This document shows positions 39,574-48,322 of a stretch of DNA of 64,000 bases, piece by piece. Location of the stretch: assembly GCF_016695175.1 (NCBI RefSeq), contig NZ_CP068023.1, forward strand, positions 3,398,501-3,462,500. The letters run 5' to 3'. The notes beneath the pieces were generated by a model. That model saw only the letters and a program-made list of their open reading frames with translations. It had not been told where the DNA came from and ran no database searches. How positions within the stretch are numbered: the stretch's first letter is position 1; the number at the start of each line of letters is the position of its first letter. The position numbers were made by a program, and so were the translations under genes. Source of the stretch: Pseudoalteromonas sp. GCY. Its GTDB lineage: Bacteria > Pseudomonadota > Gammaproteobacteria > Enterobacterales > Alteromonadaceae.

Positions 39574-39586
39574 TTTGCTCTTTTTT
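39561..39586 (+). terminator. Intrinsic terminator overlapping lipoprotein stop codon
   Basis: Perfect 8-bp stem GAGCAAAC/GTTTGCTC with loop GATA, followed by TTTTTT. The TAG stop begins in the loop, so ribosomes finishing translation would cover the hairpin. Confidence 0.9.
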
Positions 39587-39914
39587 AGCGACTAAGCGCC
39601 CCAGCTAAAAATAATATTCTTTTAAATACAAATACTTCCCGACTTCCGCCGTTATTTTTTATTCACCTTTTTAGAATATTTTGCGATACAATAAACTGGT
39701 CTGATGAGATAGACATACAACACCAACTTAACTTGGCTCAAGACTTGGTTGATTAAACAATCTAGGCAGTGAGCACTAACTTTTCTTAATAACTTGTTAT
39801 TTCTGGTTTTTATTCTAATCTCTAAGACAAAAGTAACACGACTTTTGTGCTCAGTATCAGCGCTTTTAATGAGTGTTACCGACACGACTCTTTGCAAAGA
39901 AAATGGGAATCAAT
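39587..39914. other. AT-rich leader region of the porin/mini-PstS operon
   Basis: No supported gene; an 81-codon minus-strand frame (39652-39897) looks like chance. The stretch contains long A/T runs and should hold the promoter for the porin. I found no Pho-box-like repeat here. Confidence 0.4.
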
Positions 39915-41108
39915 ATGAAAAAGTCAGCAATTGCATTAGCGATAGCGCTTGGGACAGTTAGTTTTCACAGCGCCGCTGAAATCAGAATTAATGGTTTTGC
40001 TTCCATTATTGGTGGTCAAACGCTAGATAGTGACGACACTCTATATGGCTATGACAATGATTTTGATATGGAGAATCGTAGCTTATTCGCCCTACAACTT
40101 TCCGCCGATCTACAAGAAAGTCTAACTGCCACAGCACAGATCGTAGGTCGTGGTCAGAACGACTTTGATGCCGAGTTTGAATGGGCATACTTAACTTATG
40201 CGATTTCAGACTCGTCACAGATAAGCGCAGGTAAAATGCGTATTCCATTCTATCGCTACTCTGACTTTTTAGATGTCGGCTATGCATACCGCTGGGTTAA
40301 ACCACCTCAATCGGTATATAACCTAAGCTTTAGCACCTATAACGGACTAAGTTATATCCATAACTCGACGTTAGGGGAATGGGAAAGCACAGTACAATTG
40401 GCTTTAGGTAGCGTAGATGACGACATTGTTGCCATCACCTACTCTGATGAAGCTGAGTTAAACAACACAGTAGGTATTAACTGGACACTAAGCAGAGATT
40501 GGTTCAGTGCGCGTGCGGCCTACTTTGCTACCGAAGCGAGCATTAGCGCAGCTAATAGCCCTGAACTATCTGGATTATTAGCGGGGTTGAATGGCTATGG
40601 ACTAACTCAACAAGCGGATGATATTGCTGTCGATAAAGATGATGCTTACTTTGCCGCGATTGGTGTTTCTATCGACTATAACGATATCTTGTTCGATGCT
40701 GAATACACTCAGTTCGACGTGGATAACAGCATACTTGCTAAACAACAACAGTATTACGCTTCCCTTGGTTACCGTATTGATACGTGGACACTCCACCTAA
40801 CCTACGAACATAATGAAGATAAGAATGAGAACGGAGAGTTTAATTCTGTCCCACTCACCATCAGCGCTCCAAATGGTGTCACTATTCCCGTTACAACCGA
40901 TCCAACCAATCCAAATGCGCCTTATTTAAGAACACTGGTTAATGGTGCGCTTGCAGGCGCTCGTGCAGAGTCAGAAACGTGGAGTATTGGTGCACGTTAT
41001 GACTTCCATCCGTCAGCTGCATTCAAAATTGAACTAAACCAATTCGATAACACGCTAACAGATCAAAAAGTTGAGCTGTTGAGCTTCGGTATCGATTTAG
41101 TATTCTAA
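39915..41108 (+). CDS. Putative outer-membrane porin
   Basis: Beta-barrel protein of 397 residues with a signal peptide (MKKSAIALAIALGTVSFHSAAE). The mature sequence alternates amphipathic strands and polar loops (SADLQESLTATAQIVGRGQN; FEWAYLTYAISDSSQISAGK; RIPFYRYSDFLDVGYAYRWV) and ends in a C-terminal phenylalanine (LLSFGIDLVF), the BamA recognition feature. The pattern fits the porin family found next to small phosphate-binding proteins in Pseudoalteromonas/Shewanella; the substrate is unknown. ATG 39915 starts a proper signal peptide, unlike an upstream start at 39873. The mini-PstS gene follows after 11 bp. Confidence 0.85.
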   Translation: MKKSAIALAIALGTVSFHSAAEIRINGFASIIGGQTLDSDDTLYGYDNDFDMENRSLFALQLSADLQESLTATAQIVGRGQNDFDAEFEWAYLTYAISDSSQISAGKMRIPFYRYSDFLDVGYAYRWVKPPQSVYNLSFSTYNGLSYIHNSTLGEWESTVQLALGSVDDDIVAITYSDEAELNNTVGINWTLSRDWFSARAAYFATEASISAANSPELSGLLAGLNGYGLTQQADDIAVDKDDAYFAAIGVSIDYNDILFDAEYTQFDVDNSILAKQQQYYASLGYRIDTWTLHLTYEHNEDKNENGEFNSVPLTISAPNGVTIPVTTDPTNPNAPYLRTLVNGALAGARAESETWSIGARYDFHPSAAFKIELNQFDNTLTDQKVELLSFGIDLVF

Positions 41109-41119
41109 CGGAGGCTAAT

Positions 41120-41527
41120 ATGATCAAAAAAATAATGACCTTAGGGCTACTGTTAGCCAGTCATGCAGCTTTGGCAGATATTGCTGTTATCGTGAATTCA
41201 GCAAATGCATCTACCGTGGATGATGGTACCATCAAAAAGCTATTCCTAGGCAAAAGCAAATCATTTGCCGATGGTAGTAGTGCGACCCCTGTGAATCAGG
41301 ATGGTAATGCGGTATTTGACGAGTTTAACGACAAAGTGATCGGCAAATCTAGCTCTCAACTAAATGCCCATTGGTCCAAATTAGTATTCACCGGTAAGGG
41401 GACACCTCCGAAGAAGCTAGATAGCGACCAAGCGGTAATTGATTTTGTTTCGAGCAATGCAGACGCTATCGGCTATATTGATGCTAGTAAAGTGACCGAT
41501 GCCGTCAAAGTAATTGGTAAATACTAA
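41120..41527 (+). CDS. Small PstS-like phosphate/anion-binding protein
   Basis: Exported protein of 135 residues with signal peptide (MIKKIMTLGLLLASHAALA). It has the type II periplasmic-binding-protein signature of phosphate ABC-transporter substrate-binding proteins (VIVNSANASTVDDGTIKKLFLGK; WSKLVFTGKGTPP; VSSNADAIGYIDASKV), but only about half of a full PstS, so it probably has a single lobe. The strong GGAGG site 11 bp after the porin indicates cotranscription. A U-tailed hairpin terminates the unit. I infer that it hands a ligand over to or from the porin or another transporter; binding is unproved. Confidence 0.85.
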   Translation: MIKKIMTLGLLLASHAALADIAVIVNSANASTVDDGTIKKLFLGKSKSFADGSSATPVNQDGNAVFDEFNDKVIGKSSSQLNAHWSKLVFTGKGTPPKKLDSDQAVIDFVSSNADAIGYIDASKVTDAVKVIGKY

Positions 41528-41529
41528 TT

Positions 41530-41558
41530 AAAAACAGCCACTTTATGTGGCTGTTTTT
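41530..41558 (+). terminator. Intrinsic terminator after mini-PstS
   Basis: Stem AAAAACAGCCAC/GTGGCTGTTTTT with a 5-nt loop (TTTAT) and U-run. The A-run on the other side means it can also serve the convergent chemoreceptor. Confidence 0.93.
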
Positions 41559-41591
41559 ATTTATCGTTTATGATTTCTCTTTTATAAAGTA

Positions 41592-43214
41592 TTAGACTCT
41601 AAATTTTGAGGTTGCATCTTTCAGGTTGTCGGACAATACATGGAGATTTTCAGCAACGTCTTGTACTTCATTCAACGCTTGCATTGTGTCTTGGAAAGAC
41701 TGGTGCATAGATGTCACATTGTTTACTACCATAGCTGCTACAGAAGTCTGCTCTTCCGTCGCCGCAGCAATTTGACCGTTCATGCTATTAATAGACAAGA
41801 TTTGTGCCGCTATCTGCTCAATCGACTGCCCGGTTTGCGCTGCTGCTTCGGCGTTGTTAATTGCCATACTGCTTGCACTTGTCATCGCTTTCACTGCTTG
41901 ATTTGCCGCTTCTGTAAGCACATTTAAAAGTTCTCTTATCTCGTTGGTCGACTTTGCCGTTCTTGAGGCTAATTCGCGGACTTCATCGGCAACCACCGCA
42001 AAGCCTCGACCTTGCTCACCAGCACGAGCCGCCTCAATCGCGGCATTCAAGGCAAGTAAATTGGTTTGCTCTGCAATTGATGTGATCACATTTAAGATTT
42101 GCGTCACATTCTGTGTATCATCAGCTAGCTTGTTGATCGTCTCTGCCGCATGATTAATTTCTTCACTTAACGCTTGTGACTCGTTAACCGACACCTGAAT
42201 TTGACGCTTACTCTGCTCAACTTCTTGTTCGGCCAACTGGGCAGCATCAGACGCTTGTGACGCCGAGTGAGAGATATCACCAACACTCAAACGCATTTCT
42301 TCCATTGATTGGCGTACCACTTCCGCGTCATGCGTTTGTTGATTAGTTGCCCCTTCAGCTTTTTCCATCCCCTGAACAAGACGACTTGAGTCTTTCATCA
42401 AAGGTTCGACGACACTCATCACCTCGACAACCGCCCCTTTTAGTAACGCAACAAATTCATTGAAGTTTATGGATACTTGGCCAATTTCATCGTGAGAGCG
42501 CACATTGAGCGTGGTAGACAAAGACCCCTGCCCCTGCGCTAATAGTTTCAGATTTTGCGCCGCATCCTTAGCAGAGTTACCAATACCTCTTGCAATCACA
42601 ACCGCTAAGAAAACCAGAACGAGTAAAGAAATAACAGCCACAATCAACATGATTGTTAGCGCGTTTGCTGAGCGCTCTTCGGTGTTTTGTAGTAATTCGA
42701 TAAAGCGGTCATTCGCGTTCGTTTTAGCCTTGGTAAAATCGGCGACTAGGCCTTCGTAGATTTCAGTTTTCTTTTTGGCATCTTCTTGGATACGGGAAAA
42801 GTCAGCTGTACCATCTATCATTCCCCCAGCAATTTGTTGCGCAATTTTGCCGTACTGTACAAGTTCGTCGCTATTATCTGAAGGCATAAAGCCGCTTTGT
42901 ACCGACTCAATTTTTTGCAGGTTAGCTTGGATTTGCTGTTGATATTCTTTTGCTTTATCTAGTAATTCAGCATCCCCGAAGGTTACAGCTTGAGTGAATA
43001 GCTCATCTAAATTCTGCAGCTTATTTGCGTTTTCCGTGGCGAGGTTAAGAATTTTGTATGTCTGCTCCTCTAATTCATTTAAAGCTCTTTGATTAGAGCT
43101 AATAGCGTTGTAATTAACAAAAACGATAACCACAAAAGCGACAACCGCAACGAGCGTAATTGCGTGGATCTTTTTGGTGATACTAAGATCAGCAAAAGCA
43201 GTACCTAGACTCAT
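41592..43214 (-). CDS. Methyl-accepting chemotaxis protein beside pstS
   Basis: Transmembrane chemoreceptor of 540 residues. TM1 (about 15-32, [17 protein letters not shown]) and TM2 (about 185-207, [23 protein letters not shown]) bracket an all-helical periplasmic four-helix-bundle sensor of about 155 residues. HAMP and the methylation/signalling coiled coil follow, with tip [14 protein letters not shown]. It lies 209 bp downstream of pstS on the same strand, after a terminator, within the phoBR-pstS locus; this makes inorganic phosphate, possibly presented by PstS, a candidate stimulus (inference). No CheR-docking pentapeptide is visible at the C terminus (SKFRV). Confidence 0.92.
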   Translation of the reverse strand: MSLGTAFADLSITKKIHAITLVAVVAFVVIVFVNYNAISSNQRALNELEEQTYKILNLATENANKLQNLDELFTQAVTFGDAELLDKAKEYQQQIQANLQKIESVQSGFMPSDNSDELVQYGKIAQQIAGGMIDGTADFSRIQEDAKKKTEIYEGLVADFTKAKTNANDRFIELLQNTEERSANALTIMLIVAVISLLVLVFLAVVIARGIGNSAKDAAQNLKLLAQGQGSLSTTLNVRSHDEIGQVSINFNEFVALLKGAVVEVMSVVEPLMKDSSRLVQGMEKAEGATNQQTHDAEVVRQSMEEMRLSVGDISHSASQASDAAQLAEQEVEQSKRQIQVSVNESQALSEEINHAAETINKLADDTQNVTQILNVITSIAEQTNLLALNAAIEAARAGEQGRGFAVVADEVRELASRTAKSTNEIRELLNVLTEAANQAVKAMTSASSMAINNAEAAAQTGQSIEQIAAQILSINSMNGQIAAATEEQTSVAAMVVNNVTSMHQSFQDTMQALNEVQDVAENLHVLSDNLKDATSKFRV

Positions 43215-43360
43215 ATATACACCTTTTGAAGTAAGACGAGTTCATTATCGACTGATTTATTATAAATTTTAACTAAATATAGAATATTTCCAGCTTTTTT
43301 GCCGCTTGAGGATGAAGATTTAAACAAATTATTCAATCTGGGAACATGGAAGTGTGAAAA

Positions 43361-43387
43361 TAAAAAATGCCGCTCAATGAGCGGCAT
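43361..43387 (-). terminator. Intrinsic terminator after pstS
   Basis: On the minus strand ATGCCGCTC/GAGCGGCAT with a 3-nt loop is followed by TTTTTTA, about 36 bp beyond the pstS stop. Confidence 0.93.
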
Positions 43388-43423
43388 CAATAACAACAAG
43401 TAATTAGCGGGTTGAGTAATTGA

Positions 43424-44392
43424 TTAGAGTAAACCTAACTTTTTCAATTCGCGTGTCGCCATTTCGCTAGAAAGAGGAACATAACCGTCTTTCTCAACAA
43501 TCTTTTGACCTTCTTTAGACAGTACCATCTTCAAGAATTCAGCTTCGATAGGTGCTAATTCTTTATTAGGGTGCTTGTTCACATATAAGTATAGGAAGCG
43601 AGACAGTGGGTATTTACCCTGTGCCACGTTTTCTAATGTTGCATCAACGTAATTCGTGCCTTTTTTCGCTAGTGGTACTGTACGTACGCCTGACGTTTTA
43701 TAACCGATACCAGAGTAACCAATCGCATTCACTGAAGACGAGATAGACTGTACTACAGACGCAGAGCCTGGCTGCTCGTTAACATTATTGCGGAAGTCAC
43801 CTTTACACAGTGCTTTTTTCTTGAAGTAACCATAAGTACCAGATACTGAGTTACGACCATAAAGCTGAATATCTTTCGCCGCCCAATCACCCGTTAGACC
43901 TATATCACTCCAGCGATTTGCTTGTGCAGATGCACCACACTTGCGCGTTGAAGAGAAGATTGAATCTACTTGTTCAATTGTTAAGCCTTCAATTGGGTTA
44001 TCTTTGTGTACAAATACCGCTAGTGCATCAATTGCTACGCGGATTTCTGTTGGCTTATAACCGTAACGCTTTTCAAAAGCTTCGATTTCTTTTGACTTCA
44101 TCTTACGGCTCATTGGGCCGAAGTTTGCTGTTGCTTCCGTTAGCGCTGGTGGTGCAGTTGAAGAACCAGCAGCTTGGATTTGGATATTTACGTTAGGGTA
44201 AATTCTTTTATATTCTTCTGCCCAAAACGTCATCATGTTGGCAAGCGTATCAGAACCTACAGAAGAGAAGTTTCCTGAGATACCGCTGGTTTTATTATAC
44301 TCTGGTAACTTTTCGTCTAAAGCAGATACTTGAGTAGAAACTAATGTAGTAATAGCCACACCCATTGCGGCAACTAAGCTTTTAAATTTCAT
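43424..44392 (-). CDS. pstS: Phosphate-binding periplasmic protein PstS
   Basis: High-affinity phosphate receptor for the Pst ABC transporter (322 residues). Signal peptide about 1-25 ([13 protein letters not shown]), then the PstS core: [37 protein letters not shown] (phosphate loop), [24 protein letters not shown], and [15 protein letters not shown]. The ATG at 44392 has GGAG upstream; a GTG three codons earlier is not needed. pstCAB genes are not adjacent. Four 11-bp Pho-box-like repeats lie 56 bp upstream of the start. It is downstream of phoR and just upstream of the chemoreceptor. Confidence 0.93.
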   Translation of the reverse strand: MKFKSLVAAMGVAITTLVSTQVSALDEKLPEYNKTSGISGNFSSVGSDTLANMMTFWAEEYKRIYPNVNIQIQAAGSSTAPPALTEATANFGPMSRKMKSKEIEAFEKRYGYKPTEIRVAIDALAVFVHKDNPIEGLTIEQVDSIFSSTRKCGASAQANRWSDIGLTGDWAAKDIQLYGRNSVSGTYGYFKKKALCKGDFRNNVNEQPGSASVVQSISSSVNAIGYSGIGYKTSGVRTVPLAKKGTNYVDATLENVAQGKYPLSRFLYLYVNKHPNKELAPIEAEFLKMVLSKEGQKIVEKDGYVPLSSEMATRELKKLGLL

Positions 44393-44447
44393 TGGGGTCA
44401 CTCCAGTTGTTGGTCCCAGTTATTTTACGCAGCTCATTGTGCAGCGA

Positions 44448-44491
44448 TAAAATGACAATAAAATTACTCTTAAATTACACTTTTATGACTT
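44448..44491 (-). promoter_or_regulatory. Tandem Pho-box-like array upstream of pstS
   Basis: On the minus strand four consecutive 11-mers AAGTCATAAAA, GTGTAATTTAA, GAGTAATTTTA and TTGTCATTTTA follow the PhoB pattern of 7-bp half-sites (consensus CTGTCAT) separated by 4 bp of A/T. The array overlaps the 3' end of phoR and should give PhoB-dependent pstS transcription. Confidence 0.75.
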
Positions 44492-45798
44492 TCATCGTTT
44501 GTCATAAAAATTCGCTTTTGTTTTGGGAAAGTAAACCAAAAACGAGAGCCTTCACCTACTTTACTTTCAATATGTAGAGCAGAGTCATGGCGAGACAACA
44601 CATGTTTGGTGATTGCTAAACCAAGGCCTGAGCCGCCTGTTTTTCGACTACGTGCTTTATCCACACGGTAAAAACGTTCTGTTAGGCGGTTAATGTGTTC
44701 AGGCGCGATACCATCGCCATTATCGACCACACTAAACGTCGGCAAGTCGTTTTCTAAATACCAACGTACATGAATGTGCCCACCGGGTTTGGTGTAATGA
44801 ATAGCATTAAAAATTAAATTTGAGTAAGCACTGCGTAACTCATCCCCAGCCCCTTTGATATCCAAAGTCGCATCAATATCAAAAACGAGCTCATGGCCCT
44901 TTTCCTGATTAAGTGACTTCGCTTCGGTATGAATAAGATCAAGCATCGCAGGTATATTCACGGCTTTGTCATTGTCTTGCTTTCTCGCCCCTTCGATTCG
45001 AGACAAGGAAAGAAGTTGATTTACCAGACTATCCATCCGTTTACACTGATCTATCATAGTGCCGTGTGCTTTAGCCCACATCGCGGGAGGTGGCATATTG
45101 TCGCTGTCCATCATCTCTAGATAGCCAGCCATGACGGTTAGCGGCGTTCTTAGCTCATGAGATACGTTTGCGACAAAGTCTTTACGCATCTGCTCTAATT
45201 GCTTCAGTCGGCTAACATCACGCGCCACTAGCATAAGCTGCTCGGCATAAGGCATGACCCGTATTTCCAACACTTGCTCATGTGCAAGCCCGGTCTCAAG
45301 CTCTAATGCTTCATCAAAGCGATGTTCATGCATGTATTTTACAAATTTAGGATCTCGGATAAGGTTATCCAATCTTTGACCATGATCTGTAGGCCATTGC
45401 AAACCTAACACTTTCAAGGCTAATTGGTTACACCACACAATACTGAGGTCTTGTTGCAGTACAACGACCGCGTCAGGGATAGCTTCAGCCCCCTCACGAA
45501 AGCGTCGGATCAGTTCAGCGAGTTCATTACGCTTTTTGCGATTACGTTGCTGAAGCTGATAGATCCCTTCGAACACTTGTTCCCAAGCGCCCTTACCTTC
45601 AGGTGGATTAAAACTACGTTGGTTGAGCAGCCAGTCGCTCAAACGATAGAGTTGTTTGTAATGCCAAACTAATAAGACGAAAGCACCGATGAAAAGAAAC
45701 AGAAAAGGTGCACTGACTAAATAGCCAATTAAGGCTAGTGGTAGGAAATACAAAAACAGGCGTCTTGTTAACGCCTGTTTATCAATCACTCGATACAT
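44470..45798 (-). CDS. phoR: Phosphate regulon sensor kinase PhoR
   Basis: Membrane histidine kinase/phosphatase that controls PhoB in response to phosphate through the Pst system. The 442 residues comprise two short N-terminal TM helices (about 14-48) with almost no periplasmic loop, a PAS domain (about 95-200), phosphoacceptor helix with the histidine in VANVSHELRTPLTVMAGYL, and a HATPase (VVDNGDGIAPEHI; GGSGLGLAITKHVL). This is the typical PhoR plan, including the DUF3329-like membrane region. It follows phoB after about 50 bp; its last 22 bp contain part of the pstS Pho-box array. Confidence 0.96.
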   Translation of the reverse strand: MYRVIDKQALTRRLFLYFLPLALIGYLVSAPFLFLFIGAFVLLVWHYKQLYRLSDWLLNQRSFNPPEGKGAWEQVFEGIYQLQQRNRKKRNELAELIRRFREGAEAIPDAVVVLQQDLSIVWCNQLALKVLGLQWPTDHGQRLDNLIRDPKFVKYMHEHRFDEALELETGLAHEQVLEIRVMPYAEQLMLVARDVSRLKQLEQMRKDFVANVSHELRTPLTVMAGYLEMMDSDNMPPPAMWAKAHGTMIDQCKRMDSLVNQLLSLSRIEGARKQDNDKAVNIPAMLDLIHTEAKSLNQEKGHELVFDIDATLDIKGAGDELRSAYSNLIFNAIHYTKPGGHIHVRWYLENDLPTFSVVDNGDGIAPEHINRLTERFYRVDKARSRKTGGSGLGLAITKHVLSRHDSALHIESKVGEGSRFWFTFPKQKRIFMTNDESHKSVI

Positions 45799-45849
45799 AG
45801 ACTAAATCCATTTAGGAACCAAAGAATTCAGTTCCTCTTGGAATACTAA

Positions 45850-46539
45850 TTACAGTTTACTCGAAAAGCGGTAACCTGCACCACGTACGGTTTGCACTAA
45901 GCGATCGTGACCAAGCGGTGCGATAGCTTTACGTAAGCGACGAATATGAACGTCTACAGTGCGATCTTCAACGTACACGTTAGTGCCCCATACGTGATCT
46001 AACAGCTGTTCACGGCTATAAACACGTTCAGGGTGTGTCATGAAGAAATGTAATAAACGAAACTCTGTCGGCCCCATATCTAACTCAGTGCCCGCAGATG
46101 TCACTCGGTGAGAAATAGGGTCTAAACGTAATCCGTGAACTTCTATCGCTTCTTCTAGCGACGTCGGTGAAACTCGACGCATTACCGCTTTAATACGAGC
46201 CATTAGTTCTTTAGGAGAGAAAGGCTTTGTCACATAATCGTCCGCACCAACCTCTAATCCTTTAACTTTGTCTTCCTCTTCACCTCTTGCCGTTAGCATG
46301 ATGATTGGGATCTGACGGGTATATTCACTTTGCTTAAACTTTTTAGCAATTTGAATACCACTGCCTCCTGGCAGCATCCAGTCTAGTAGCACCATATCTG
46401 GATAAGGTTCTACCATAGCAGCAACTGCTGAATCATAGTCTTCCGCTTCAATTGCTTGAAAACCATTTTGCTCTAGTACGAACACCAACATTTCTCTGAT
46501 AGGTGCTTCATCATCAACTACAAGTACTTTACGTGACAT
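45850..46539 (-). CDS. phoB: Phosphate regulon response regulator PhoB
   Basis: OmpR-type regulator of 229 residues, the same length as E. coli PhoB. Receiver domain with [10 protein letters not shown], phosphoacceptor D53 ([11 protein letters not shown]), switch T in [10 protein letters not shown] and K in [12 protein letters not shown]-terminal winged helix with [20 protein letters not shown] and RRLRKAI. It activates phosphate-uptake genes by binding Pho boxes. The start at ATG 46539 matches the family, excluding a 31-residue upstream extension. A Pho box lies 53 bp upstream, consistent with autoregulation. Confidence 0.97.
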   Translation of the reverse strand: MSRKVLVVDDEAPIREMLVFVLEQNGFQAIEAEDYDSAVAAMVEPYPDMVLLDWMLPGGSGIQIAKKFKQSEYTRQIPIIMLTARGEEEDKVKGLEVGADDYVTKPFSPKELMARIKAVMRRVSPTSLEEAIEVHGLRLDPISHRVTSAGTELDMGPTEFRLLHFFMTHPERVYSREQLLDHVWGTNVYVEDRTVDVHIRRLRKAIAPLGHDRLVQTVRGAGYRFSSKL

Positions 46540-46591
46540 TCCCAATGTTCTCTCGTTACCGACGTTGTTGATGTCATTATTATGACTAACT

Positions 46592-46609
46592 GTGACATTT
46601 TTATGAAAG
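46592..46609 (-). promoter_or_regulatory. Pho box upstream of phoB
   Basis: Minus-strand CTTTCAT-AAAA-ATGTCAC closely matches the 18-bp Pho box (CTGTCAT-AWAW-CTGTCAY); an additional AGTCATAAT half-site follows toward phoB. Supports positive autoregulation. Confidence 0.8.
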
Positions 46610-46631
46610 TGTAACGTGTAAACGCAAAACA

Positions 46632-46656
46632 AGCCAAAAAAATCTCTTTTTTGGCT
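46632..46656 (-). terminator. Hairpin terminator between porin and phoB
   Basis: Stem AGCCAAAAAA/TTTTTTGGCT (10 bp, 5-nt loop), followed on the minus strand by TGTTTTG. It ends the porin transcript just before the phoB control region; 46657-46840 holds no gene. Confidence 0.75.
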
Positions 46657-46840
46657 ACAAAGGGAATACCTTATTTATTTGTAATCATCTGATTTTAAAT
46701 CTATTTTATGCTAAAACGTTGGTCTCAAAATAGTGTTTTCGAAATATGGACTGCGACCTCCAAGCCATACTATAAAAGCGACGCCGCAATTAACCGCAAA
46801 ATCAGCACGCCTTTTGTAAATAGCCAGACGCCTTTGTACA

Positions 46841-47794
46841 TTAAAAGTCATACCTCAATGTGACCGCCATCGTGTTGTGATCTTCGTTGTTATCCAAAGA
46901 AAATTTAGAATACCAAAGATACATACGAGCTTGTTTACTTAGACTTTTTTCCACACCTACTGAGGCTGCATTGCCAGAGTCTTTCAGCTTACCTGCTGCA
47001 CCATCCGAATCTTGATACTGGGCCAGTAAGGTATATGACTCAATCTGGTAAGCAGCACTCACCATGAAACTATCTACTTCCTCATCACTATCTATCGCTT
47101 CATTTTGTTGATACATACCGCCGAGTTTAAAGTCCCCCAGTTTTCCTTGTACCGTCACGCGATTAATGTCTTGTCCCGCGACTTTATTGTCATGGGCAAC
47201 AGCAACATATACATTGGTTTTCTTGAGTTTGCTATCACCGTAACTTGCCGACAAAGATAAGCCATCTTCGCCGTTTTGTTTGCTGTTGTCTTCGGCAATA
47301 TAACTCACTGTAAACTGCAAATGATTAATAGCCGGAGTCGTATATTGCACGGTGTCACCAAGGCGATTTTCACCAACAAAGAACGAATTAATATCACCAG
47401 AAAAGTCATTCATTAGGTCCACTTTGCCTTGCGACTTTTTCATCGGTGTATCATCACGGCCGATCAGGAGCTGACCATAGCTCCCTTTAACCCCAAGATA
47501 CTGAGAGCGTGCTGTAAGGTTATCACCTGACTTACCATCTTTGTCTTGATCCGTGATCTCAACTTGGAATTCATATTTATAAAAAATCTCAAGTCCTTCT
47601 TGCAGCTTTGCCGATCCCTTTAATCCCATGCGAGAGTTATAGCTTTCAATTGAAGTATCGCTGTCACCATCTTTATCAGAATTCTGTACACCGACATGAG
47701 CTCTACCGTATAGAGATACAGCTTCGTTTGCATAACTACAGACACTCATAGAGCAAAGGCTTAGAGCAACAAATGGTAGGTATTTCATTTTCAT
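46841..47794 (-). CDS. Gram-negative general porin
   Basis: Trimeric-porin-like beta barrel of 317 residues. Signal peptide 1-23 (MKMKYLPFVALSLCSMSVCSYA), then the typical first strand SLYGRAHVGVQ, loop-3 region with RDDTPMKKSQGKVDL, and C-terminal phenylalanine (HNTMAVTLRYDF). Ribosome site AAGGTG lies 7 nt before the ATG, and a GATC overlaps the gap. It lies just downstream of phoB's divergent side and on the same strand as phoBR, suggesting but not proving phosphate control. Its long upstream region carries an unusual GATC/19-bp repeat array. Confidence 0.9.
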   Translation of the reverse strand: MKMKYLPFVALSLCSMSVCSYANEAVSLYGRAHVGVQNSDKDGDSDTSIESYNSRMGLKGSAKLQEGLEIFYKYEFQVEITDQDKDGKSGDNLTARSQYLGVKGSYGQLLIGRDDTPMKKSQGKVDLMNDFSGDINSFFVGENRLGDTVQYTTPAINHLQFTVSYIAEDNSKQNGEDGLSLSASYGDSKLKKTNVYVAVAHDNKVAGQDINRVTVQGKLGDFKLGGMYQQNEAIDSDEEVDSFMVSAAYQIESYTLLAQYQDSDGAAGKLKDSGNAASVGVEKSLSKQARMYLWYSKFSLDNNEDHNTMAVTLRYDF

Positions 47795-47876
47795 CTTTGA
47801 TCACCTTGGATAGTATTTGGGCGCAGTACAACAAGGTTTGAGATGCTGAAGCCAGACAGAGAGGAGGTAGCGAACA

Positions 47877-48235
47877 GATCTCGTATTTTTAAAGTTAGAC
47901 ACTTTTAGCTGGAGATCAAGAAACTGACTCCGGGATCAGTATTTTATTAACTGGTAGGGGTCATCCATTGTCAGGATCAGATTTTTACTAACAAGATCGT
48001 CCCCAAGATCATTTTCTTACTAACCTATTGCAGCTTAGCGATGGATCAAGTTGGTATAAAAATGATCTAAGAGAAGCTAACTTATTGATCTGAGATTTTG
48101 AAATATATCTACTTAGTTAAACAATGATCTTTGTTAGTAAAGATCTGATCCCTATTTACCCCGCTAGTAAAATAGCGATCCAAGTGTATTCTCCCCCTGC
48201 AAGCCCTATTTAACATTGGTTTCCAATCAAGGATC
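47877..48235. promoter_or_regulatory. GATC (Dam-site) cluster upstream of porin
   Basis: Fourteen GATC sites start at 47877, 47914, 47934, 47975, 47995, 48007, 48044, 48064, 48087, 48126, 48142, 48147, 48177 and 48232, against about 1.4 expected by chance in this length. Several are spaced 20, 37-41 or about 20 bp apart. The stretch is noncoding. Confidence 0.85.
47933..48181. repeat. 19-bp repeat array (GATC-N10-TAAC) in inverted clusters
   Basis: Five 19-mers related to GGATCAGATTTTTACTAAC occur here. Three run forward: 47933-47951, 47974-47992 (perfect) and 48006-48024. Two run reversed: 48133-48151 (one mismatch) and 48163-48181. Weaker matches are at 48112-48130 (reverse) and 48063-48081 (forward). 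Copies diverge by up to five bases, yet all keep GATC and a TAAC-like end at the same spacing. The array lies between the porin start and the fba terminator. I know of no regulator with this site. Confidence 0.75.
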
Positions 48236-48241
48236 AGATAC

Positions 48242-48269
48242 AAAAAAGCCTCTATTTCAGAGGCTTTTT
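48242..48269. terminator. Bidirectional intrinsic terminator downstream of fba
   Basis: AAAAAAGCCTCT/AGAGGCTTTTT hairpin with U-runs on both strands; it ends the epd-pgk-fba transcript about 54 bp after the fba stop. Confidence 0.92.
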
Positions 48270-48322
48270 GAAGTATCTGAGTGCGATGCACAATTTTACT
48301 TAGTCAAATTTTGATCCGTAAG

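Noticed and set aside
39652..39897. 81-codon minus-strand frame before the porin
   Set aside because: No ribosome site or recognisable features; sits in the AT-rich leader of the porin operon.
47940..47980. Possible Pho box before the second porin (GTCATCCATTGTCAGG area)
   Set aside because: The half-sites are 3 bp apart rather than 4 and the flanks are GC-rich; not a convincing PhoB site.
48109..48291. 60-codon minus-strand frame in the GATC cluster
   Set aside because: Composition follows the repeats and terminator hairpin; no start signal.
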